Positions 7,087-14,063 of a stretch of 37,238 nucleotides of DNA are shown here, one piece after another. Position 1 is the first letter of the stretch, and each line of letters starts with the position of its first letter. The position numbers and the translations under genes are program-made. This DNA is from Geodermatophilaceae bacterium (GTDB lineage: Bacteria > Actinomycetota > Actinomycetes > Mycobacteriales > Geodermatophilaceae), in the NCBI GenBank assembly GCA_013695685.1, contig JACCZY010000081.1, positions 1-37,238 of the forward strand. Reading direction: 5' to 3'. The notes below the pieces were generated by a model. The model was not told the origin of the DNA and made no database searches. It saw only the letters and a program-made list of their open reading frames with translations.

Positions 7087-7451
7087 CAGTACAGCGGCTG
7101 GAGCAGTTCGATCCGATTGCCCACCGGGTCATCGACGTAGCACCGGCGGTACCCGGGAAAGTCCTCGTCCCAACGCGCCTCGACTCCGCTCTCACGCAGC
7201 CGGCTGACCAGCTCGTCCAGGTCATCTGTGAGCAGCCCCGGGTGCGCCTTGCGGGCCGGCCGGAAGTCCGCCTCGACGCCGAGATGCAACTCCACCGCGC
7301 CGGACCGGAACCACGCTCCACCTCGAGCGGCGAGGGCCGGCGGCTTGTCCACCTCCCGCATGCCGAGTACGCCGGCGTAGAACGCCCGCAGCGCCGGCTC
7401 GGAATCGGCCGGGCAACCCAGCAGGACGTGGTGCACCCCGACGAGCGTCAT
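7086..7451 (-). CDS. VOC (glyoxalase) family protein
   Basis: A 121-residue protein with a complete single VOC module pair. It starts with VGVHHVLLGCP, where the histidine corresponds to the first metal ligand. FYAGVLGMREV, WFRSGAVELHLGVEADF, HPGLLTDDLDELVSRLRESG and the closing strands FPGYRRCYVDDPVGNRIELL follow, the last carrying the terminal glutamate. The family includes dioxygenases, glyoxalases and resistance proteins; the substrate is not predictable. The start overlaps the methyltransferase stop by ATGA (7448-7451), and its stop overlaps the broken MFS gene by TGATG. It is therefore the middle gene of a coupled minus-strand operon. Confidence 0.88.
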   Translation of the reverse strand: MTLVGVHHVLLGCPADSEPALRAFYAGVLGMREVDKPPALAARGGAWFRSGAVELHLGVEADFRPARKAHPGLLTDDLDELVSRLRESGVEARWDEDFPGYRRCYVDDPVGNRIELLQPLY

Positions 7452-8194
7452 GTGTGTGCCGCCGCGAACACCCGCCGGAACGGGAACAGCGTGCCGAAGC
7501 GGCCGGATGGGTACGCCGCCCGCAGCGCGGCGCCGTACTCGGCCAGGAAGCCGGCATGGTGCTCCGGCGGGAGCGCGGCGAGCACCGGCCGCAGCGCCGT
7601 GCCCTTGACCCAGTCCAGCACGGGCTCAGGCCCGGCCAGCACCTGCAGGTACGTCGTTTCCCACGCGTCGACGCGGCAGCCGGCAGCGCCGAGCAGTTCG
7701 GCGTAGCCGGCCGGGTCGAGCACGGGCTCTGCGCGAAGCGCGAGGCCGGGCAGCCATCGCGCGGTCGCCTCCCGCAGCAACACGTGCGAGGGCGCCGCGA
7801 AGTTGCCGGGTACCTGCAGCGCGAGCCAGCCACCGGGGGCCAGACAACCCACCAGCTCGCGCAGCACCTGCTCGTGCCCCTCGACCCACTGCATGGTGGC
7901 CGAGCTCACCACGATGTCGATCGGACGGTCCGGACGCCAGTGCCGGGCGTCTGCCTGAGTGAACTTCAGGCGGGGCATGGACGACGGTGCCTGAGCCAAC
8001 ATCTCCGCAGAGCTGTCGACCCCGAGCACCATCGCCTCGGGCCACCGCCGCGCCAGCAACGCCGTCAACTCTCCCGAACCGCAGCCCACATCCACGACGT
8101 ACGACGGCGCACACGCCTCGACACGGGCCATCAGGTCGTGGAACGGCCGGCCCCGCTGGTCGGCGTACCTGCCGTACTGCGCCGGGTCCCACAT
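7448..8194 (-). CDS. tam: trans-aconitate 2-methyltransferase-like SAM methyltransferase
   Basis: A 248-residue class I methyltransferase. The start is taken at ATG 8194 because MWDPAQYGRYADQRGRPFHD is the usual beginning of Tam proteins; the frame opens further upstream without homology. Motif I is VVDVGCGSGELT (about residues 33-44). GVDSSAEML follows as the acidic ribose-binding strand, then ADARHWRP, VVSSATMQWVEGHEQ and LAPGGWLALQVPGN. The C-terminal half (TTYLQVLAGPEPVLDWVKGT and LRAAYP) is specific to this family. Tam methylates trans-aconitate, a by-product that inhibits aconitase. The substrate is inferred from family membership. It is the first gene of the minus-strand operon with the VOC gene. 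Confidence 0.85.
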   Translation of the reverse strand: MWDPAQYGRYADQRGRPFHDLMARVEACAPSYVVDVGCGSGELTALLARRWPEAMVLGVDSSAEMLAQAPSSMPRLKFTQADARHWRPDRPIDIVVSSATMQWVEGHEQVLRELVGCLAPGGWLALQVPGNFAAPSHVLLREATARWLPGLALRAEPVLDPAGYAELLGAAGCRVDAWETTYLQVLAGPEPVLDWVKGTALRPVLAALPPEHHAGFLAEYGAALRAAYPSGRFGTLFPFRRVFAAAHT

Positions 8195-8348
8195 GCGACT
8201 GACCGTCCCTTCGATAGGACGATACCGGTGACTCCGACGCCGCAACCCCCGCATGGGATCACCGGATGCCGGCGCGTCGGCAGTAAAGTGAGGCAGCCAT
8301 CCCCGGCGCACGCGAGTTGGGAGCCGAGTCATCGACGCGAGGCGATCG

Positions 8349-10379
8349 GTGGGCAGGCACGAGAACGCCGTCCTCGCGCTGTTGCGCATCCCGGTACTAC
8401 GCCGGATGTGGGCCGCCATCACCGTGTCCAGCCTCGGGGACTGGCTGGGTCTGCTCGCCAACACCGCGCTGGCTCAGCAGCTGACGTCGGATCGCTCGGT
8501 TGCCGCGCAGGGGGCGGCCATCTCCGGTGTGATCCTGACCCGGCTGCTGCCCGACCTGCTGCTCGGTCCGATCGCCGGCGCCCTCGCGGACAAGCTGGAC
8601 CGCCGACGAACAATCATCATCGGCGACGTCTCCGCCGGAATGCTGTTCCTGTCCATCGCCATCACCTACGACCTGGTGTGGCTCTACGTCGCACAGTTCC
8701 TCATCGAGGCGGTCGGCCTGTTCACGATGCCGGCCAAGCAGGCGATCTGGGTCAATATCGTTCCGCGCGAGAAGCTGCCTGTCGCGAATCAGATGTCGCT
8801 GATCTCGGTGTACGGCGCGGTTCCGGTGGCCGCGCTCATCTTCGCGCTGCTGTCGACCTTCAACCGGTTCTTTCAGGATCCGCTGCTCGCCAGCGCGCGG
8901 GTGCCCATCGTGATCGCGCTGGTCTTCAACGCGCTCACGTTCTTCGCCGCGGCGCTGACGGTCTACCTCGTGCGCCGCGACATCCCGGTTTTCCTGGCCG
9001 GCAGCGGCGAGACGAAGAACATGTTCTCCGCCATCCGCGAGGGGATGTCCTTCATCTGGACGAATCCGGTTCTTCGCGGTCTGTACATCGGAATCCTCGG
9101 CGCGTTCCTGTCCGGCGGCGTCGTGGTCGGCGTCGCGCAGCTCTACGTCGCGACCCTGGACGCCGGCAACGCCGGGTACAGCATCCTGTTCGGAACCGTG
9201 TTCACCGGACTGGCCCTAGGCATGATCGTCGGCCCGCGCATCCTGCCGGGCATCAGCCGGCGACGGCTCTTCGGCCTTTCCATCGGCCTGTCCGGCGCCT
9301 CGTTGGTGACCATGTCGCTGATGGGGGACTTCGTCCTCGTCCTGGCGCTGGCCCTGCTGGTCGGGTTCTTCGGCGGCATCGCCTGGATCAACGGCTACAC
9401 CATGATCGGGTACGAGGTGGAGGATCGGCTGCGCGGACGCGTGTTCGCCTTTATCTTGTCCTCGGTCCGGATCGCGCTGCTGCTGTCGGTCGCCGTCGGG
9501 CCGCTGCTGGCCGGTTCGCTGGGTCAACGCAGCGTCCGCATGCGCGAAAGCGAGCTGGCCTTCTCCGGCCCGAGCACCACGCTGCTGGTGGCGGGCTTGC
9601 TGGCCACCGCGGTCGGGCTCTACGCCTACCGTGCGGTCGGCGGGCGCGGGCGGCGACTCGTGGACATTTTGTGGCACACGGTTTCCCGACCGGACCTGCT
9701 AGGTGACGAGCATGTCGAGACCGGGCTGTTCATCGCCTTCGAGGGGTCCTCGTCAGATCAGATCGCCAGCCAGGCGATGAGTCTGGCCGAGCGGTTGCGG
9801 CGCGACGGGTACCGGGTGATCAGCACCGGCGAGCCGGGTGACACCGCGGCCGGCCGGCAGATCGCGGCCATCCTGAGTGGCCGCGCGACGACGACGCCGC
9901 TGGCGCCGGCGACGGAGTGCCTGCTGTACCTCGCCGACCGCGCCGAGCATGTGGCCAGGGTCGTGCGACCGGCGTTGCAGCAGCGCCAGGTCGTCGTCTG
10001 CCAGCGGTACGTCGACTCCACCGTCGCCTACCAAGGCGCCGGTCGCGGCCTGGACCCCAGCCGGATCCGGCGTACGTCGCAGTGGGTGACCGGCAGCCTC
10101 GCGCCGGACCTGACGGTCGTGCTGGACAGCGCCGTCGGTGCCGGTGGGGACGCGGCCGTTCGCCACATGTTCCTGGAGATCGCCGATGCGGACCCGGACC
10201 GCTACCTCGTCCTGCCCGCGGACCTGCGGGCGGATGCGATAGCCGGGGCCGTCGATGAGCAGGTGGCGGCACTGCTCGCCACCCGGTCGGAGCGGGTTGC
10301 ACGCGACCTTCCCGATGCCCGGCAGGCGTCGGCAGGTCACGGTGGCGGCACCGCCGGCACCGTCGCCGCTGCTGGGTAG
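8349..10379 (+). CDS. MFS transporter fused to a degenerate thymidylate-kinase-like domain
   Basis: A 676-residue protein from GTG 8349. Residues about 10-430 form an MFS-type membrane domain of roughly 12 helices, with the loop GALADKLDRRRTIIIGD between helices 2 and 3. Residues about 455-655 align with the neighbouring tmk (11217-11849). The P-loop FEGGEGAGKSTQ of the real enzyme is replaced by FEGSSSDQIASQ, TREPG by TGEPG and the DRYVDS motif by QRYVDS. The LID segment is absent. The stretch YVDSTVAYQGAGRGL is kept. The kinase part therefore should not bind ATP in the normal way or phosphorylate dTMP, although it may still bind a nucleotide. Automated annotation may call this dTMP kinase; I would not. 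It lies upstream of a methyltransferase, tmk and holB on the same strand, and its membrane cargo is unknown. Confidence 0.88.
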   Translation: MGRHENAVLALLRIPVLRRMWAAITVSSLGDWLGLLANTALAQQLTSDRSVAAQGAAISGVILTRLLPDLLLGPIAGALADKLDRRRTIIIGDVSAGMLFLSIAITYDLVWLYVAQFLIEAVGLFTMPAKQAIWVNIVPREKLPVANQMSLISVYGAVPVAALIFALLSTFNRFFQDPLLASARVPIVIALVFNALTFFAAALTVYLVRRDIPVFLAGSGETKNMFSAIREGMSFIWTNPVLRGLYIGILGAFLSGGVVVGVAQLYVATLDAGNAGYSILFGTVFTGLALGMIVGPRILPGISRRRLFGLSIGLSGASLVTMSLMGDFVLVLALALLVGFFGGIAWINGYTMIGYEVEDRLRGRVFAFILSSVRIALLLSVAVGPLLAGSLGQRSVRMRESELAFSGPSTTLLVAGLLATAVGLYAYRAVGGRGRRLVDILWHTVSRPDLLGDEHVETGLFIAFEGSSSDQIASQAMSLAERLRRDGYRVISTGEPGDTAAGRQIAAILSGRATTTPLAPATECLLYLADRAEHVARVVRPALQQRQVVVCQRYVDSTVAYQGAGRGLDPSRIRRTSQWVTGSLAPDLTVVLDSAVGAGGDAAVRHMFLEIADADPDRYLVLPADLRADAIAGAVDEQVAALLATRSERVARDLPDARQASAGHGGGTAGTVAAAG

Positions 10380-10389
10380 ATTCGCCGCC

Positions 10390-11220
10390 ATGGCCCACGG
10401 TGACCGCAGCGCGTGTACCCGGGAATGGACAGCCGCCGACGTCGAACCGGTCTCGTGCTGTGTCTGCCACATCGACGGCGACCGGGTCTACGACCTGCCG
10501 CCGTTCGCCGTCGTCCGTTGCCCGCGCTGCCGGCTCGCGTTCGTCAGTCCCCGGCTGCGCACGGAGGCCCTGCAGGCGGTGTACGACGACGTCGGGTACT
10601 TCGAGGGCGGGGTGTACGGCTCGACGTGGTCGCCGGCGATGGTCCTCCAGCGGGTCTGGACCGCCGGTCGGCTCGGCCTGATTCGTGCCGCGCTGTCCCG
10701 GCCCCCGGCCGGGACCCGGATGCTGGAGGTCGGGTGCGGCTACGGCCTGTTCCTCGCCGCCGCTCGACAGCGGGGGTACGACGTCACCGGCGTCGAACTG
10801 TCCCGCTCGGCCTCTCGCCACGCCCGCGACGTCCTGGACCTGAGCGTCCACCAGGGCCAACTCGACGCGGCGGTGCTCGACGGCCGGTACGACGTCATCG
10901 CCGCCTGGGACACGCTGGAGCACGTCCCCGACCCGGTGGCGTTCCTGCGGACCGCACGGACGCTCCTCGCCGACGACGGCGTGCTCGTGTTCTCCACGCC
11001 GTACTTCTCCTCGCTGCCCGCCCGGCTGCTGCGCACGCGGTGGTGGACGTTGAAGCCGACCGAACACATCTGGCACTTCACCCCGCAGAGCCACCACCTG
11101 GTTTTCGCCCGGGCCGGCCTGGCCGTCACGCGGATCCTGCGCAACCCGCTCGCGCCTGCCAACTTCGGTCGGCTGGACTCGCTGGTCGGTGTGGCGCGGC
11201 GTATTCCGGACCTCACGTGA
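10390..11220 (+). CDS. class I SAM methyltransferase with N-terminal zinc ribbon
   Basis: A 276-residue protein starting at ATG 10390, ten bases after the MFS-fusion stop. The N-terminus has CCVC (C23, C24, C26) and CPRC (C44, C47), a likely zinc ribbon, followed by LAFVSPRL. This is the beginning typical of Methyltransf_23-type enzymes linked to sugar or polysaccharide modification. The SAM-binding motif is LEVGCGYGLFLAAARQRGYD (about 112-131), with GVELSRSA as motif II and AWDTLEHVPDP as the post-II loop. The C-terminus (TEHIWHFTPQSHHLVFARAG) is also usual. The substrate is unknown. Its stop overlaps the tmk GTG (GTGA), so it is coupled to tmk. Confidence 0.85.
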   Translation: MAHGDRSACTREWTAADVEPVSCCVCHIDGDRVYDLPPFAVVRCPRCRLAFVSPRLRTEALQAVYDDVGYFEGGVYGSTWSPAMVLQRVWTAGRLGLIRAALSRPPAGTRMLEVGCGYGLFLAAARQRGYDVTGVELSRSASRHARDVLDLSVHQGQLDAAVLDGRYDVIAAWDTLEHVPDPVAFLRTARTLLADDGVLVFSTPYFSSLPARLLRTRWWTLKPTEHIWHFTPQSHHLVFARAGLAVTRILRNPLAPANFGRLDSLVGVARRIPDLT

Positions 11221-11849
11221 GTGGGCTCTTCGTCGCGTTCGAGGGGGGCGAGGGAGCCGGCAAGTCCACCCAGGTCGCCCGGCTCGACGGCTGGCTGCAG
11301 GAGCAGGGGATCAGCGCCCGACTGACCCGGGAACCAGGCGCGACGCCGGCGGGGGAGCGGATCAGGGCGATCGTTCTCGATCCCACGTCCTCGCTGACAC
11401 CGCGTGCGGAGGCCCTGCTCTACGCCGCGGACCGCGCACAACACGTCGAGACGGTGATCCGTCCGGTCCTCGCCGCCGGCGGAGTCGTCATCAGCGACCG
11501 GTACGTCGACAGCTCGCTGGCCTACCAGGGCGCGGGACGGGCGCTGTCCCTGCCGAAGGTGCGGCAGGTGTCGGAGTGGGCCACCGGAGGGCTGGTCCCC
11601 GACCTCACCGTCGTACTCGACATCGAGCCGGCAGCGGGGCTCGCGCGGGCCGCCGGTCACCGCAGCCCGGACCGGATCGAGCAGGAGTCTCTCGCCTTCC
11701 ACGAGCGGGTGCGGGCCGGGTTCTGCGAGCTGGCCGCAGCCGATCCGGCTCGCTACCTCGTCCTGGACGCCTCCGGTGACCCCGACGAACTCGCGGGGAC
11801 CGTCCGCGGTCGGCTGGCCCCCGTCGTGCGCCTGCTGGCGGCCCGGTGA
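11217..11849 (+). CDS. tmk: thymidylate kinase (dTMP kinase)
   Basis: A 210-residue enzyme that converts dTMP to dTDP with ATP, the essential step of dTTP supply. The P-loop is FEGGEGAGKSTQ (about residues 7-18), TREPGATPAGERIR follows, then the DRYVDSSLAYQGAGR motif that binds dTMP and Mg2+, and VVLDIEP. A LID-like segment, GHRSPDRIEQE, is present. All key residues are intact, in contrast to the fused domain at 8349-10379. Start GTG 11217 overlaps the methyltransferase stop, and its stop overlaps the holB GTG by GTGA, giving a tightly coupled run. The tmk-holB pairing is common in bacteria. Confidence 0.97.
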   Translation: MSGLFVAFEGGEGAGKSTQVARLDGWLQEQGISARLTREPGATPAGERIRAIVLDPTSSLTPRAEALLYAADRAQHVETVIRPVLAAGGVVISDRYVDSSLAYQGAGRALSLPKVRQVSEWATGGLVPDLTVVLDIEPAAGLARAAGHRSPDRIEQESLAFHERVRAGFCELAAADPARYLVLDASGDPDELAGTVRGRLAPVVRLLAAR

Positions 11850-13069
11850 GCCACCCTGGGGCGGCGGCGGCAGCCGGCGGCGTCTGGGAAGACCTCGTCG
11901 GTCAGCCGGAGACGGTGACCACGCTGCGTGCCGCCGCGGCAGCCGCGGGCCGCATCGTCGTGGGCCTCGACGCGCCCGCGCGCGATGCCGCATCGATGAC
12001 GCACTCGTGGCTGTTCACCGGTCCACCGGGCTCCGGGCGATCGGTCGCCGCCCGAGCGTTCGCCGCCGCCTTGCAGTGCCCGGACGGCGGCTGCGGGCAG
12101 TGCGGGCAGTGCCACACAGTTCGTGCCGGCACACACGCCGACGTGCACGTCGTCGTACCGGACGGCCTGTCCATTCCGGTGCGGGACATGCGCCAGCTCG
12201 TCCGTACGGCGGCCCGGCGGCCCTCGGCCGGCCGCTGGCAGGTTGTCATCGTCGAGGACGCCGACCGGCTTACCGAAGGTGCGGCCAACGCGCTGCTCAA
12301 GGCTGTGGAGGAGCCGCCGGCGCGAACCGTTTTCTTGCTCTGCGCCCCGTCGACGCACCCCGACGACGTGTCCGTGACCCTCCGGTCGCGCTGCCGGGTA
12401 GTCCCGCTGAGGGTTCCTGACGACGCTGCCGTCGCCGAGGTCCTCGTCCGCCGCGACGGCATCGACGCAGCCCAGGCGGCGTGGGCGGCGAGCGCGGCGC
12501 AGGGGCACGTCGGCAGGGCCAGGTGGCTGGCAGGCGACGAGCAGGCCCGGATCCGCCGCAAGGCGGTGCTGGACATCCCGTTGTCTCTGCGCTCCTTGGC
12601 CGAGTCCTTCGCCGCCGCCGACGAGCTGGTCGGTGGTGCCGAGGAGGAAGCGGCCGGCCGTTCCCGGGAACGGGACGAGCCGGAGGCGGAGGCCCTGCGA
12701 ACCGCGCTGGGAGCCGGCGGCACCGGCAAGGGAGCCACCGCCGCGGGCCGGGGTTCGGCGGCGCAGCTCAAGGACCTGGAGCGCCGCCAGAAGTCACGTT
12801 CGACCCGGGCGCAGCGCGACGCACTGGACCGCGCCCTGGTGGACCTGGCCGGGTTGTACCGGGACGCCCTGTCGGTTCAGTGCGGGTCGGGGACGAGGCT
12901 GTGGCACGCAGACCGCGAACCTGACATCCGGCGCCTGGCCCGCGGGCTCACCGCCGAGGGGATCCTGCGCCGGCTCGAAGCGGTGCTGGCCGCCCGTACC
13001 GCGCTGGAACTCAACGTCAAGCCGCGCGTGGCCATCGAGGCGTTGACCGTCGCGTTGCGGCTGCCCTGA
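11846..13069 (+). CDS. holB: DNA polymerase III delta-prime subunit (clamp loader)
   Basis: A 407-residue AAA+ protein. It begins VWEDLVGQPETVTTLR, then a Walker-A-like GPPGSGRS (residues 59-66) in which the usual lysine is arginine, then a zinc module C78, C83, C86, C89 (CPDGGCGQCGQC). The Walker-B-like VVIVEDADRLTEGAANALLK and the SRC motif (LRSRCRVVPL) follow. Delta-prime subunits are known not to hydrolyse ATP and act as the stator of the clamp loader, so the altered Walker A agrees with the function. Residues about 270-320 contain a charged, alanine-rich insertion (KDLERRQKSRSTRAQRDALD) before the C-terminal collar domain. It follows tmk with a GTGA overlap. Start GTG 11846 is supported by this overlap. 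Confidence 0.93.
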   Translation: MSHPGAAAAAGGVWEDLVGQPETVTTLRAAAAAAGRIVVGLDAPARDAASMTHSWLFTGPPGSGRSVAARAFAAALQCPDGGCGQCGQCHTVRAGTHADVHVVVPDGLSIPVRDMRQLVRTAARRPSAGRWQVVIVEDADRLTEGAANALLKAVEEPPARTVFLLCAPSTHPDDVSVTLRSRCRVVPLRVPDDAAVAEVLVRRDGIDAAQAAWAASAAQGHVGRARWLAGDEQARIRRKAVLDIPLSLRSLAESFAAADELVGGAEEEAAGRSRERDEPEAEALRTALGAGGTGKGATAAGRGSAAQLKDLERRQKSRSTRAQRDALDRALVDLAGLYRDALSVQCGSGTRLWHADREPDIRRLARGLTAEGILRRLEAVLAARTALELNVKPRVAIEALTVALRLP

Positions 13070-13103
13070 GAAGCACCGGCCACCCCGGTCCTACCCTGTA
13101 CCG

Positions 13104-13967
13104 ATGGGCATGCTCTGCGCGGTCAGCTTCACCAGGCACGGCCGGCTGTACTACTTCGATCCGGATGGATTCGCCCCCCGCGTGGGAGACAAGGTGCTCA
13201 TCCCGACCGACGACGGGAGTGAGGTGGCCGAATGCGTCTGGTCGGCGCAGTGGGCCGACGTGGACGTTGCCGGCTTTCCGTCGCTTGCCGGGATGGCCAC
13301 TGCGCAGGACATCGCACGCGATGACGCGCTGCGCCGCCACAAGGCGCGCGCGCGAGTCGCCGCCAAGCGACTGATCCGCGAGCATCAGCTGCCGATGAAG
13401 GTGGTGGCCGTCGACGCCGTCCTCGACGCGGCCGATGCGCCGACCCGCTCGATCGTGTTCTTCAGCGCCCAGCATCGCGTCGACTTCCGGGCACTCGTAC
13501 GAGACCTCGGTGCCACGCTCAAGACCCGGGTCGAGTTGCGTCAGCTCTCCGCCCGCGACGAGGCGCGCGTGCAAGGCGGCATCGGCTCCTGTGGACGTGA
13601 CCTGTGCTGCGCGACATTCCTCAAGGGCTTTGAGCCGGTCTCCATCCGGATGGCCAAGGACCAGGACCTGCCGTTGAACCCGATGCGCATCTCCGGCGCC
13701 TGCGGGCGGCTGATGTGCTGCCTGAAGTACGAGCATCCGCTGTACGCCGACTTCCTGGAAACCGCGCCCGCCATCGGCGAGCAGGTCGACACCCCGGACG
13801 GCACCGGCCGGGTCGTGGGGCGCAACGTGCCGTCGGACACGCTGACCGTCCGGCTGGACGACGGCGGCCGGCGCTGCGCGTGCAGCAAGGCGGACGTTTG
13901 CGGCTCCCGCGCGGCCTATACCGGCAGCGTCGCGGCCCAGGGTCCGGCCGGGGGCGGCCTGCCGTAG
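13104..13967 (+). CDS. PSP1-domain protein, RicT/YaaT-like
   Basis: A 287-residue protein with the PSP1 domain of RicT (YaaT). The N-terminal part has LYYFDPDGFAPRVGDKVLIP, the middle has the PSP1 core (LIREHQLPMKVVAVDAVLD, SAQHRVDFRALVRDLG, RVELRQLSARDEAR). The diagnostic cysteine patches follow: C163, C168, C169 in GSCGRDLCC and C200, C205, C206 in SGACGRLMCCLKYEH. In Bacillus the RicA-F-T complex carries Fe-S clusters and affects RNase Y-dependent RNA maturation. Actinobacteria have RicT-like proteins without a full Ric complex, so the role here is uncertain. The position after holB is the usual one. ATG 13104 begins the conserved GMLCAVSFTRHG segment. Confidence 0.9.
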   Translation: MGMLCAVSFTRHGRLYYFDPDGFAPRVGDKVLIPTDDGSEVAECVWSAQWADVDVAGFPSLAGMATAQDIARDDALRRHKARARVAAKRLIREHQLPMKVVAVDAVLDAADAPTRSIVFFSAQHRVDFRALVRDLGATLKTRVELRQLSARDEARVQGGIGSCGRDLCCATFLKGFEPVSIRMAKDQDLPLNPMRISGACGRLMCCLKYEHPLYADFLETAPAIGEQVDTPDGTGRVVGRNVPSDTLTVRLDDGGRRCACSKADVCGSRAAYTGSVAAQGPAGGGLP

Positions 13968-13987
13968 GCTTGGCAGCCGCGTACAGC

Positions 13988-14063
13988 GCCGCCTTAGCTC
14001 AGTTGGTAGAGCGATTCACTCGTAATGAATAGGTCGTCGGTTCGATTCCGACAGGCGGCTCCA
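13988..14063 (+). tRNA. tRNA-Thr (anticodon CGT)
   Basis: A 76-base cloverleaf with encoded CCA (14061-14063). The acceptor stem is GCCGCCT paired with AGGCGGC (14053-14059), with discriminator T 14060. The D arm lies at AGCTCAGTTGGTAGAGC. The anticodon stem ATTCA/TGAAT encloses loop CTCGTAA, giving anticodon CGT, which reads ACG threonine codons. The T arm is GTCGGTTCGATTCCGAC. It lies 20 bases after the PSP1 gene stop. The minus-strand GGDEF-EAL ORF runs into it from the other side. Confidence 0.97.

Noticed and set aside
7454-9706. 750-codon plus-strand open frame across the methyltransferase antisense and the MFS gene
   Set aside because: It is arginine-, proline- and histidine-rich shadow sequence in the wrong frame of the MFS-TMK gene and antisense to tam; it has no domain.
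9721-10300. Calling the MFS-fusion C-terminus an active second dTMP kinase
   Set aside because: The P-loop, the DR motif and the LID are all lost, and an intact tmk is nearby.
10740-11993. 417-codon minus-strand frame opposite the methyltransferase and tmk
   Set aside because: Antisense of well-supported genes, with no recognisable protein family.
11846-13069. Walker A GSGRS in holB as a damaging mutation
   Set aside because: Delta-prime subunits do not need ATP hydrolysis, and altered Walker A motifs are normal in this family.
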